Source of the DNA: Aquificota bacterium
GTDB lineage: Bacteria > Aquificota > Aquificia > Aquificales > Aquificaceae
Assembly: GCA_013153455.1 (NCBI GenBank)
Contig: JAADEK010000017.1
Location: 1-22,790, forward strand
Length of the DNA stretch: 22,790 nucleotides
Reading direction: 5' to 3'
Shown: positions 7,751 through 15,050 of the stretch, in pieces
How positions within the stretch are numbered: the stretch's first letter is position 1
Layout: every line of letters starts with the position of its first letter
The notes under the pieces: generated by a model
What the model saw: the letters and a program-made list of their open reading frames with translations, nothing else
Databases searched by the model: none
Told to the model about the DNA's origin: nothing
Translations under genes and position numbers: made by a program

Positions 7751-8591
7751 TAACGCTGTTTTTAACGAGTTCCGAAAGGAGTTTCCTGTATTCCTCCTCA
7801 AGCTTTTTCGCGAGGAGTTCACTCCTCAGCTGTTTGTCTTCCTCCCCGCTTGCGACGTTCCTGAGAACCCTCGCCACGTATATGTGTTCCTCGTCCTCCG
7901 CAAACACAAGCTCACCCACCGGAGCCCTCCAGACCTGCCTGTCAAGCTCCTCAAGCAGTTCTCCCCTCTCAACGACGAGCTTGTGATACTCACCCCCCAG
8001 CCTATCCGCGAGCTGTCTCAGGTCAACCGAAGGACTCCCGAGGGCTGAAAGAAGCTCCTTCCCCTTTTCCTTGGGCAGAACCAAGAGCTCAACCTCACGC
8101 TTGAGGGAGATATCCCCCCTTCTCATCTTCTCAAGCTCTATCTCAAGTTCCGAGACCGAAACCCTCCTCCTCAGGAACTCCCTGAGTGCGCTCGTCGCTA
8201 TCAGGTGCTTTTTGAGAAACTCCTTAAAGTCGTTGAGCGTAAGCCCGTGGGCTTCAAGCTCCCTCGCGAGCTCCTCAATATCCCTCCCGTTTGCCCTTGC
8301 GAGTTCCCTAAGAACAAGGTCAACGCGCGTATCGGGTATGTCCACCCCCCTCGCCCTCATATACTGGTAAAGGAGGTTTACCTCTATAAGACGCTTGAGA
8401 AGCTCCTCCCTGTCGGATATACCGTAGTAGATTTCCGCCATCTTCAGGTCGCTCTCAAGTATTGGCTCACCGTTTACGGACGCGACGACCCTGTCAAGGA
8501 GGTAAGCATACCCCAAGGAAAGGAGGAATAAAATTACAAGTTTTCCCAGTAAAAGCGAACGTTGTAGCGCTTCAGAGCTTCGGAAAACCAT
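7722..8591 (-). CDS. SurA-like periplasmic chaperone, second of a tandem pair
   Basis: 289 residues. An N-terminal export signal (basic n-region, then LLLGKLVILFLLSLGYAYLL) leads into DRVVASVNGEPILESDLKMAE, the start of a SurA-type N-terminal chaperone domain. Residues ~60-170 are helical. Residues ~170-285 have a reduced region (VELLVLPKEKGKELL, then GELVFAEDEEHIYVARVL) that could be a degenerate parvulin domain. A role in outer-membrane protein folding is inferred from the family. The start is unusual: it lies 58 nt inside the upstream paralogue, yet AAAGGAGGTG sits 9 nt before this ATG, and no better start exists before the hydrophobic core. It converges with the uracil-DNA glycosylase gene. 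Confidence 0.75.
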   Translation of the reverse strand: MVFRSSEALQRSLLLGKLVILFLLSLGYAYLLDRVVASVNGEPILESDLKMAEIYYGISDREELLKRLIEVNLLYQYMRARGVDIPDTRVDLVLRELARANGRDIEELARELEAHGLTLNDFKEFLKKHLIATSALREFLRRRVSVSELEIELEKMRRGDISLKREVELLVLPKEKGKELLSALGSPSVDLRQLADRLGGEYHKLVVERGELLEELDRQVWRAPVGELVFAEDEEHIYVARVLRNVASGEEDKQLRSELLAKKLEEEYRKLLSELVKNSVITIVEREAP

Positions 8592-9361
8592 TCCTTGAAC
8601 ACCTCCTTTCTCTTTTCATCAATTATCCTCTTTTTTATCATCTCCCTCGCCCTCTCAAAGGGGATGATACCCCCTCCCCTCCTGTCAAGGACCTTAAAAA
8701 CGACGTATCCCCCGTCAACACGTATAGGCTCGGAAACGGCTCCTTTCGTAAGGGAACTGAAATGCTTCCTCACAACGCCCGGGAGTGCGGAGAGGGAATA
8801 CCAAAGCGCCCTTCCTACCCTTACCCCCTCTCCCTCCGGTAGACCCCCGCTTCTCAGGACCCTTATCGCTTCTTGGGCTTCTTTCAGGTTCTTTGTGTAT
8901 ACCGCTACGAGCTTTACACTCGGGGGGAAGTAAAAGTCCCTCTTGTAAAACTCGTAATAAGCCCTAAGCTCCCCCTCCGAAACGGTTATACTTTCCTCTT
9001 CCGCGAGCTTTTCCATTATCTTGTTCGTGAGTATCTCCGCCTTTACGAGCTTCAGGAGGGGCTTGTCCTCAAGGACTTTTCCCACATACTTCCTCATGTA
9101 AGCCCTCAGCTCGCCCTCCGAGACCGTTATCCCCATCCTCTTTGCTTCCTTTAGTATCACTATCGCGCTTACGTAATCAACGAGGAAGCTCTTTTTTACC
9201 TTTTTCGTGGGCTTGGCGGACGAAAGGTGAGAGACGCGCTTCCAAAAGATATTAAAGAGTCTCGTAAACTCCTCCTTTGTAATCTTCTCCCCGTCAACCT
9301 CCGCCACCGCTCCCCCGAGCGCGACACCCGCAAATAAAAAAAGAGCGAGAATTAAGCCCAT
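8534..9361 (-). CDS. SurA_N / PpiC-type peptidyl-prolyl isomerase-like protein, first of a tandem pair
   Basis: 275 residues. The short signal peptide MGLILALFLFAGVALGGA is followed by VAEVDGEKITKEEFTRLF, the opening of SurA/PpiC chaperone domains. A helical chaperone region reaches about residue 140. A parvulin-like segment follows (PPSVKLVAVYTKNLKEAQEAI, then GAVSEPIRVDGGYVVFKVLDRR), which makes peptidyl-prolyl isomerase activity plausible. The motif ITVSEGELRAY occurs twice, 47 residues apart. I start at ATG 9361 rather than the adjacent TTG at 9364, because TAAAAT lies exactly 7 nt before the ATG and no Shine-Dalgarno exists. It lies 15 nt after the 4-TM gene and likely acts with the downstream paralogue in envelope protein folding. 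Confidence 0.8.
   Translation of the reverse strand: MGLILALFLFAGVALGGAVAEVDGEKITKEEFTRLFNIFWKRVSHLSSAKPTKKVKKSFLVDYVSAIVILKEAKRMGITVSEGELRAYMRKYVGKVLEDKPLLKLVKAEILTNKIMEKLAEEESITVSEGELRAYYEFYKRDFYFPPSVKLVAVYTKNLKEAQEAIRVLRSGGLPEGEGVRVGRALWYSLSALPGVVRKHFSSLTKGAVSEPIRVDGGYVVFKVLDRRGGGIIPFERAREMIKKRIIDEKRKEVFKEWFSEALKRYNVRFYWENL
8600..8609 (-). promoter_or_regulatory. Shine-Dalgarno deciding the start of the downstream SurA-like gene
   Basis: AAAGGAGGTG lies inside the coding sequence of the upstream paralogue, with 9 nt between GGAGGT and the ATG at 8591. It is the strongest ribosome site near this start and supports the 58-nt gene overlap. Confidence 0.6.
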
Positions 9362-9368
9362 CAAATAG

Positions 9369-9374
9369 ATTTTA
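9369..9374 (-). promoter_or_regulatory. putative -10 for the upstream ppi gene, leaderless geometry
   Basis: TAAAAT on the minus strand, three bases after the stop of the 4-TM protein gene and 7 nt (CTATTTG) before the ATG at 9361. It would give this gene and its overlapping partner a promoter independent of thrC. Confidence 0.45.
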
Positions 9375-9376
9375 AC

Positions 9377-9799
9377 TCAGAGCCCGAGCCTCAACCTCAC
9401 ACCCATGTAGACGAGGAGCAAACTGAGAAGCAGGTTCGTTATACCGAGCCACTTTGCCCACTTCCTGTGCTTTTCCGAGTAAAGAGCCTTCTTACCAGCC
9501 CAAAGGTCGTGGGCGAGTGAGACGACTACAACGATACCAAACACAAAGAGCTTTTCGTATACGGTTCTCCTCATACCCCCGTGCAATAAATAAGCGTTTA
9601 CTAACCCCGTTATCAACAATAAAAAGAGAGCGCCGAACGTCCCGTAAAGGGAGAACCTCTTTCCCACCTCTTGGAAAGCCTCATCCCTTATCTGCGGTCT
9701 TTGCCTCAGGTAAGGGACAACGACGAGCGACAAAAAGAGCATACCTCCGACCCAGAAGGACGCGAGAACAACGTGGAGGAAAAGAAAAAGCTCCTTCAT
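9377..9799 (-). CDS. four-helix membrane protein, CopD/DUF4149-like
   Basis: 140 residues with four predicted membrane helices at roughly 3-30, 55-75, 84-100 and 114-136. The first helix, ELFLFLHVVLASFWVGGMLF, resembles the opening helix of CopD-type and DUF4149 proteins (LH...W.GGM.FL...V.P). Conserved-looking polar residues include His in LFLH, His in LLHGG and His in SLAHDLWAG. No function can be claimed; CopD members are linked to copper import or membrane haem, but the resemblance is to the general fold. The start ATG overlaps the thrC stop by one base (TGATG), so it is translated with thrC, an unlikely functional partner. Confidence 0.65.
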   Translation of the reverse strand: MKELFLFLHVVLASFWVGGMLFLSLVVVPYLRQRPQIRDEAFQEVGKRFSLYGTFGALFLLLITGLVNAYLLHGGMRRTVYEKLFVFGIVVVVSLAHDLWAGKKALYSEKHRKWAKWLGITNLLLSLLLVYMGVRLRLGL

Positions 9800-11031
9800 C
9801 ACCCTACCCTCGCGAGAACTTTCTCCTTGAAGTCCTTTAGCGTCGGCTTTATCTTAACCGGCTCCCTGAGCTTGCCCTCAAGGACTTCCATCGTCTTGTA
9901 TCCGTTCCCGGTTATGTAGACGACGACAGTCTCCTCAGGTGAAATCATACCCTTCTCAACGTATTTCTTTAAAACCGCTATCGTCGTTCCACCCGCGGTT
10001 TCGGTGAATATGCCCTCCGTCTCCGCGAGGAGCTTTATACCTTCTATTATCTCCTCGTCAGTTGCGGTTTCCCAAGCTCCACCGCTTTCCTTTGCGACCT
10101 GAAGCGCGTATATCCCGTCCGCGGGATTCCCTATCGCTATTGATTTGGCTATCGTGTTCGGCTTTACGGGCTTTATGAAGTCCCTTTCTTCGCGCCACGC
10201 CTGAGCTATCGGTGAACATCCTTCCGCCTGAGCGCCGAGCATACGCGTCCTCACCTCGTCTATGAGCCCCACCTTCAGAAGCTCGTTAAAGCCCTTCCAT
10301 ATCTTCGTGTAAAGGGAGCCCGAAGCTGCGGGAGCAACGACTACGTCGGGTGCCCTCCAACCGAGCTGTTCCGCAACCTCAAAGGCGAGCGTCTTTGAAC
10401 CCTCCGCGTAGTAGGGTCTTATGTTTATGTTCACAAAAGCCCAACCGAGGTCGTTCGCGATTTCGGAACAAAGCCTGTTCACATCGTCGTAGTTGCCCTC
10501 AACGGCGACGACCGTCGGGTTAAATACGAGCGAGCCTATGATTTTTTGGCTTTCCAGATTTGCGGGTATAAAGACGAAACAGTTCATGCCCGCTTGGGCG
10601 GAATGTGCTGCGACGGAGTTCGCGAGGTTCCCCGTAGATGCGCACGCGGCGGTATCAAACCCGAACTCCTTAGCCTTTGATAGGGCAACCGATACGACCC
10701 TGTCTTTGAAGGAGAGCGTTGGGTGGTTTACGCTGTCGTCCTTTATATACAAGTTCTTAAGCCCGAGAACCTCACCGAGGTTTTCCGCCTTCTTGAGGGG
10801 TGTCCAGCCCGCGGTAAGACCCACGGTCGGGTTCTCAACCGGGAGGAGGTCAACGTATCTCCAGAGGCTATCGGGACCCTTTTGTATCTTTTCCCTTGAA
10901 ATCCTTTTCCTTATCTCGTCGTAATCGTAGACGACCTCAAGGGGTCCGAAGCAAAACTCGCAGACGTGTATGGGCTCCGCGGGGTATTCCCGACCGCACT
11001 CCCTGCACTTTAGACCCTTGACCTTTGCCAT
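9799..11031 (-). CDS. thrC: threonine synthase
   Basis: 410-residue PLP enzyme converting O-phosphohomoserine to threonine. The N-terminal zinc-ribbon-like part has Cys9, Cys12, Cys24 and Cys27. The PLP lysine is Lys109 in HPTLSFKDRVV. CASTGNLANSVAAHS binds cofactor phosphate or substrate, and ETAGGTT lies near the C-terminus. This is the compact class found in thermophiles and archaea. The start is supported by GGAGGAAGT seven bases before the ATG. The 39-nt gap from ychF is A+T-rich (TAGTATTAATTTTTTATTAAAC) and may hold an internal promoter. Confidence 0.95.
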   Translation of the reverse strand: MAKVKGLKCRECGREYPAEPIHVCEFCFGPLEVVYDYDEIRKRISREKIQKGPDSLWRYVDLLPVENPTVGLTAGWTPLKKAENLGEVLGLKNLYIKDDSVNHPTLSFKDRVVSVALSKAKEFGFDTAACASTGNLANSVAAHSAQAGMNCFVFIPANLESQKIIGSLVFNPTVVAVEGNYDDVNRLCSEIANDLGWAFVNINIRPYYAEGSKTLAFEVAEQLGWRAPDVVVAPAASGSLYTKIWKGFNELLKVGLIDEVRTRMLGAQAEGCSPIAQAWREERDFIKPVKPNTIAKSIAIGNPADGIYALQVAKESGGAWETATDEEIIEGIKLLAETEGIFTETAGGTTIAVLKKYVEKGMISPEETVVVYITGNGYKTMEVLEGKLREPVKIKPTLKDFKEKVLARVG

Positions 11032-11070
11032 TTACTTCCTCCGAATCTCTTGTTTAATAAAAAATTAATA

Positions 11071-12183
11071 CTAAACGTTGAACCTGAAATAAACAACATC
11101 ACCGTCCTTTATCTCGTAATCCCTCCCCTCAAGGCGGACGAGTCCCGCCTCCTTAGCCTTTTGCCACGAGCCAGCCTCAACGAGCTTGTCCCACTCAACG
11201 ACCTCCGCGGCTATGAACCCCCTCTCCATATCCGAGTGTATCTTTCCCGCAGCTTGGGGTGCTTTTGTTCCCCTCTTTACGGTCCAAGCGCGCGCCTCTT
11301 TGGGTCCCGCGGTGAAGAAGGTGATAAGGTCAAGAAGTCTGTATCCCTCCCTCACGACCTTGTTAAGACCCGGCTCCGAAAGCCCGTAAGCGTCAAGGAG
11401 CTCCTTTTGCTCCTCGGGAGGGAGTCCCGCGAGCTGAGCCTCAAGCTCCGCGCTTATCACAACGACGGGAGAACCCTCCTCCTTCGCCATTTGTCTTATC
11501 CTCTCAACGTGAGGGTTCCCTTCGCCCTCCGGGAGGTCCGACTCGGAGATGTTGGCTATGTAAAGGACTGGTTTTGTGGTGAGGAGAAAGAGGGTTCTTC
11601 TCGCGTAATCAAGCGTCTCTTTTGGTATCTCGTTTGCCCTCTTTCTTATGGGTTCAAGGTTCTCAAGTATTTCCTTGAGTATTTGCAGGTGTTTTAATTC
11701 TTCTTTTGATTTTTTATCACCGCCTTTGGCGGTCTTATATATTTTTTCGTAACGTTTTTGAACCGTTTCAAGGTCTTTTGCGATTAGCTCAAGCTCAACG
11801 ATTTCCTTGTCCCTGATTGGGTCCACGGAGCCCTCAACGTGGGTGATGTTCTCATCCTCAAAAGCCCGAAGAACCATCGCTATCGCGTCAACCTCGCGTA
11901 TGTGTGCGAGGAATTGGTTCCCGAGACCTTCCCCCTTACTCGCCCCTTTGACGAGTCCCGCTATGTCAACGAACTCTATAAACGTCGGTGTTATCTTCTG
12001 GGATTTCTCAACCTCCGCTATCTTTTTAAGGCGCTCGTCGGGAACCTCCACGACCCCGACGTTCGGCTCTATTGTGCAAAAGGGGTAGTTAGCGGCTTGG
12101 GCTTTCATCGTCTTTGTGAGGGCGTTAAAGAGGGTTGACTTTCCTACGTTTGGGAGTCCTACTATACCTAAGCGAAAACCCAT
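11071..12183 (-). CDS. ychF: YchF/OLA1-family P-loop ATPase/GTPase
   Basis: 370 residues, the normal length. Ribosome- and stress-associated NTPase of the Obg superfamily; E. coli and human members prefer ATP. G1 is GLPNVGKST at 9-17, followed by DIAGLVKGASKGEGLGNQFL (G3 and switch region). A coiled-coil insert lies around 130-175, and the C-terminal TGS domain ends GDVVYFRFNV. There is no Shine-Dalgarno. TATATT lies 8 nt before the ATG in the 31-nt gap after ccsA, so it may have its own short-leader or leaderless promoter. Confidence 0.96.
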   Translation of the reverse strand: MGFRLGIVGLPNVGKSTLFNALTKTMKAQAANYPFCTIEPNVGVVEVPDERLKKIAEVEKSQKITPTFIEFVDIAGLVKGASKGEGLGNQFLAHIREVDAIAMVLRAFEDENITHVEGSVDPIRDKEIVELELIAKDLETVQKRYEKIYKTAKGGDKKSKEELKHLQILKEILENLEPIRKRANEIPKETLDYARRTLFLLTTKPVLYIANISESDLPEGEGNPHVERIRQMAKEEGSPVVVISAELEAQLAGLPPEEQKELLDAYGLSEPGLNKVVREGYRLLDLITFFTAGPKEARAWTVKRGTKAPQAAGKIHSDMERGFIAAEVVEWDKLVEAGSWQKAKEAGLVRLEGRDYEIKDGDVVYFRFNV

Positions 12184-12191
12184 AAGGAATT

Positions 12192-12197
12192 AATATA
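12192..12197 (-). promoter_or_regulatory. putative -10 of ychF
   Basis: TATATT on the minus strand (5 of 6 to TATAAT), 8 nt (AATTCCTT) before the ychF ATG, which has no Shine-Dalgarno. It follows a C-rich stretch just after the ccsA stop. No -35 is recognisable. Confidence 0.35.
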
Positions 12198-12214
12198 AGG
12201 GGAAAGGGGCGGGC

Positions 12215-13525
12215 TTACATCCCGAGGTCGGAAGCCTGCTCATCGGTAAAGGTGTGCCCCTCTTTTATCTGCTCTTGTTCCTCAAGCTTTTTAGCCTGAC
12301 ACCTGTCTATGAGTTCCTTGAGCCTGACGGGCGCTTCGGTGAGCGGGAGGGCGGAGTCGTAAATCTCTCCCTTTATACCGCACTCCTTGAACGCCTCGTA
12401 TAGCATCCTCAGACCCTTTTCCGCTTCGGGTCCGTTCCTGCGAACGACGAATATCCAGTTGGGGTCAAGCTTGCCCTCTTTCTTGAGGTCCCTGAGGGCG
12501 TTCGCGACACCCTCACCGAGCGTAACGTCTATGCGTGTGTTGTTGGCGGTTCCGCCCGCTATTAGCACAGCCCTTATCCCGGGCTTTGAGAGTATTATCC
12601 TCGTTATCTTATACATCTTCTCCGCGGGGGGGTTTCCGCCGATGTCGGTGAGGTTCGCGGGCTTTAGCCCGAGCTCGTAGCAGGTCTCTATCGTGACGGT
12701 TGAGCCTCCTCCCCCGAAGGTCATCATCGCTATATCACCGTCAAGCTCAACGTATGAGCCCGCCTTACCGCGGTGGTCGTCCTTGTCTATCTCCGCTGCT
12801 GCGATTTCTCTCTCCGTGGGCGGTCTCTTGAGGGCGGTTCTCACACCGTAAATCTTTGCGGGAGGTATTGAAGCGTCGTCGTCTATCTTCGTGACCGCGT
12901 CAAGAGCCATGACGTCAAGTTTCCCGCCTTTGTCAACTATGGCGAGGGGGTTTATCTCAAGGAGTCTCGCCTCCGCACCCCAGAAGGCTTCCCACATCTT
13001 CGCGATTACCTCGGATAGCTTTCTCAGAACGGGCATATACTCGTGCGGAAATCCGAGCTCAAGGAGGTAGTTCCTAACCATATGCGGGTAAAGACCCTTC
13101 AGCGGGTCTATCTTCCACGTCTTTACCTTATCGGGGGGAACCTCTTCTATGTCCATACCGCCCTCAAGCGAGAGCGTAAGGACCGGTGCCCTGTAGTCGG
13201 TTGAATACATGATTGACGCGTATAGCTCCTTTAGGATGTTTACCTTTTCAACCACGAGAACCCCTACGGGCATCTCCCCGTAGACGGGCATCTTCAGGAG
13301 GGTTTCTATCTCTTGAAGGGCTTCTTCGGGGTTTGAGCATACCCTTACAGCCCCAGCCTTTCCGCGTTTTCCGACGAGAACCTGAGACTTGACGACGCAC
13401 TCACCGAGCTGGTTAACGAAATCAACTACCTCGTCCGTGATGTGCTCAACGAACATATACTTGGGCGTAGGTATACCGTATTTCTTAAAAATCTTGTCGT
13501 AAGCTTCGTATTCGTATAAATCCAT
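12215..13525 (-). CDS. ccsA: citryl-CoA synthetase large subunit
   Basis: 436 residues, SucC-like. With CcsB it makes citryl-CoA from citrate, ATP and CoA, the first half of citrate cleavage in the reductive TCA cycle of Aquificaceae. An N-terminal ATP-grasp domain begins MDLYEYEAYDKIFKKYGIPT. The ligase-CoA domain carries TFGGGGSTVTIE, TDIGGNPPAEKMYKI and AGGTANNTRIDV. The NPPAEKMY form and the GGGGS loop differ from succinyl-CoA synthetase and fit CcsA or an ATP-citrate lyase beta part; from context I prefer CcsA. The start is fixed by AGGAGG 7 nt upstream, and nine extra in-frame residues upstream are not needed. ccsB and the citryl-CoA lyase gene are not in this window. The gene is divergent from pyrK. 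Confidence 0.88.
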   Translation of the reverse strand: MDLYEYEAYDKIFKKYGIPTPKYMFVEHITDEVVDFVNQLGECVVKSQVLVGKRGKAGAVRVCSNPEEALQEIETLLKMPVYGEMPVGVLVVEKVNILKELYASIMYSTDYRAPVLTLSLEGGMDIEEVPPDKVKTWKIDPLKGLYPHMVRNYLLELGFPHEYMPVLRKLSEVIAKMWEAFWGAEARLLEINPLAIVDKGGKLDVMALDAVTKIDDDASIPPAKIYGVRTALKRPPTEREIAAAEIDKDDHRGKAGSYVELDGDIAMMTFGGGGSTVTIETCYELGLKPANLTDIGGNPPAEKMYKITRIILSKPGIRAVLIAGGTANNTRIDVTLGEGVANALRDLKKEGKLDPNWIFVVRRNGPEAEKGLRMLYEAFKECGIKGEIYDSALPLTEAPVRLKELIDRCQAKKLEEQEQIKEGHTFTDEQASDLGM

Positions 13526-13550
13526 CGCCTTCCTCCTGTGGGGTGGTTCC

Positions 13551-13573
13551 AAAACAGTATTTTAATATGTTTT
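13551..13573. promoter_or_regulatory. inverted repeat AAAACA-N11-TGTTTT over the ccsA promoter
   Basis: Six-base perfect arms at 13551-13556 and 13568-13573 with an 11-base A+T-rich spacer. The spacer contains the likely ccsA -10 (TAAAAT on the minus strand, 13559-13564). The position and symmetry suit a dimeric repressor site, but a chance palindrome in A+T-rich DNA is possible. Confidence 0.35.
13559..13564 (-). promoter_or_regulatory. putative -10 of ccsA
   Basis: TAAAAT on the minus strand, 33 nt before the ccsA ATG, which leaves room for a short leader that carries the AGGAGG site. This contrasts with the leaderless-type spacing at the divergent pyrK start. Confidence 0.4.
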
Positions 13574-13578
13574 ACGGT

Positions 13579-13584
13579 TAAAAT
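13579..13584 (+). promoter_or_regulatory. putative -10 of the pyrK-hisA-uppP operon
   Basis: TAAAAT on the plus strand, 9 nt (TTATCCTAA) before the pyrK ATG. There is no Shine-Dalgarno and no room for a leader. Confidence 0.4.
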
Positions 13585-13593
13585 TTATCCTAA

Positions 13594-14352
13594 ATGAACC
13601 CGTCCGAGCTTTTGGCTCCCGTGCTTGAGAACGAGCATATCTCCGGAAGGCTCCACAGGCTTGTCGTGAGGGTGCCCGACCCGATTGTGAGGAGCGTAAA
13701 GCCGGGGCATTTCGCTATGGTAAAGCCTTCAGATACATACGACCCCATGGGAAGGAGGGCTTTTGCGGTCGCGGACACGGACGAGCACAGGCTCGTCTTT
13801 TACTACGACGTCGTGGGTAGGGGAACCGCCCTTCTTTCACGAAAAAAGCCCGGGGAGAGTCTCCCGCTCCTCGTTCCCCTCGGGGAAGGGCTTTTTTCCT
13901 ACGAGGGCGAGAAACATCTCCTGATAGGTGGAGGTGTGGGTCTTGCTGGTCTTACGCTCCTTGCGAAGAGACTGAGGGAGCTCGGGAAGAAGGTCTTTAT
14001 AGCATACGGTGCGAGGACGAAGGAGGAGCTCGGTATGGTTGAGTGGTTGGAGAGGGAGGGCTTTCCTTACGTCCTTTACACGGACGACGGGAGCGCGGGG
14101 AGGCGCGGGAGGGTCACGGACGTCCTCTCGGATTTCGGAAAGGATTGGACCGTTCACGCCTGCGGACCCAAGCCCATGCTAAAAGCTCTCAAGCGGGAAG
14201 CGAAGGGCAGGCGCGTATACGTCTCCCTTGAGGAGAGGATGGCTTGCGGTTGGGGTGTTTGTCTCGGTTGTGTTGTAAAAAGCGCGGGGGGGCACTTCAG
14301 GAGGGTCTGCGTTGAGGGACCTGTTATGAGACTTGAGGAGGTAGTCCTTTGA
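13594..14352 (+). CDS. pyrK: dihydroorotate dehydrogenase electron-transfer subunit
   Basis: 252 residues. FAD and [2Fe-2S] subunit that passes electrons from PyrD (class 1B dihydroorotate dehydrogenase) to NAD in pyrimidine synthesis. The FAD domain has RRAFAVAD at 54-61, a looser form of the usual R-x-F/Y-S/T. The nucleotide-binding loop is IGGGVGLAGL at 111-120, where Gly replaces the usual Pro. The cluster ligands Cys218, Cys223, Cys226 and Cys239 match the C-x4-C-x2-C-x12-C pattern of PyrK. It heads the pyrK-hisA-uppP operon, and hisA overlaps its stop by four bases. pyrD is not in the window. Related ferredoxin-NADP reductase-like subunits are an alternative, but the Cys spacing favours PyrK. 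Confidence 0.88.
   Translation: MNPSELLAPVLENEHISGRLHRLVVRVPDPIVRSVKPGHFAMVKPSDTYDPMGRRAFAVADTDEHRLVFYYDVVGRGTALLSRKKPGESLPLLVPLGEGLFSYEGEKHLLIGGGVGLAGLTLLAKRLRELGKKVFIAYGARTKEELGMVEWLEREGFPYVLYTDDGSAGRRGRVTDVLSDFGKDWTVHACGPKPMLKALKREAKGRRVYVSLEERMACGWGVCLGCVVKSAGGHFRRVCVEGPVMRLEEVVL
14337..14342 (+). promoter_or_regulatory. Shine-Dalgarno supporting the TTG start of hisA
   Basis: GGAGGT, six bases before TTG 14349, inside the end of pyrK. No ATG or GTG fits the conserved HisA N-terminus, so this site decides the start. Confidence 0.75.
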
Positions 14353-15050
14353 AGGACTTCATCATACCTGCGATAGACTTGTTTGACGGAAAGGCGGTCA
14401 GGCTTACGCGCGGGGATTTCGGGAGCGTTAAGGTATACTCCGAGAAGCCCGAGGAGCTCGCGAGAACCTTCGCGGACGCCGGCTTTTCCCGGCTTCACGT
14501 CGTTGACCTTCAGGGTGCGCGGGGCGGTGAGCTGAAGAACCTTAGGACCATCCTCAGGATAAGGGAAGCTTTCCCGGGAAGGATTCAGTTGGGCGGGGGT
14601 GTTAGGGACTACGAAACCGCGAAGCGGTTATTTGATGAAGGTATTGATGTAATCGTCGTAGGGACGCTCGCTTATAAAAACCCGGAGGAGTTTGTGAAAA
14701 TCACCGAGGACTTCCCGGGGAGGGTAATCCTATCGGTTGACAGCAAAGGAGGAAGGGTGGCGGTCGGGGGGTGGAAGGAGGAGACCTCTCTCTCACCCGA
14801 GGAGTTCGCGAGGAGATACGAGCGGTTTCCTATTTGGGGATACCTATACACGCTGATAGAGAGGGACGGGAGCCTCTCGGGAACAGACCCCGAACCCTAC
14901 AGACGCTTTTCCCGAGCGGTAAGGAAACCCGTAATAGCTTCGGGGGGTGTGGCTTCGGTTGAGGACGTGAAGAAGCTCGTCGGCGTCGTTGACGGTGTCG
15001 TCGTCGGGAAGGCTATATACGAGGGAAGGATAGATATATCCGCGTTATGA
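14349..15050 (+). CDS. hisA: phosphoribosyl-formimino-AICAR ribotide isomerase
   Basis: 233-residue (beta/alpha)8 barrel enzyme of histidine synthesis (ProFAR to PRFAR). The N-terminal half has PAIDLFDGKAVRLTRGDF with general-base Asp10 and VVDLQGA. The second half has LSVDSKGG with Asp131 and YTLIERDGSLSG before the phosphate-binding loops GGV and VGKAIYEG. Leu stands in the usual YTDI motif. HisF is less likely because LFDGKAVRL and the GG-W stretch are HisA-like. It starts with TTG, overlapping the pyrK stop (TTGA), with GGAGGT ahead. Its own stop overlaps the uppP ATG by four bases (ATGA). Confidence 0.93.
   Translation: MKDFIIPAIDLFDGKAVRLTRGDFGSVKVYSEKPEELARTFADAGFSRLHVVDLQGARGGELKNLRTILRIREAFPGRIQLGGGVRDYETAKRLFDEGIDVIVVGTLAYKNPEEFVKITEDFPGRVILSVDSKGGRVAVGGWKEETSLSPEEFARRYERFPIWGYLYTLIERDGSLSGTDPEPYRRFSRAVRKPVIASGGVASVEDVKKLVGVVDGVVVGKAIYEGRIDISAL

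Noticed and set aside
12215..13525. Annotation as succinyl-CoA synthetase beta subunit (sucC)
   Set aside because: The ligase-domain loops (GGGGSTVTIE, TDIGGNPPAEKMY) differ from SucC and fit CcsA/AclB; no sucD follows.
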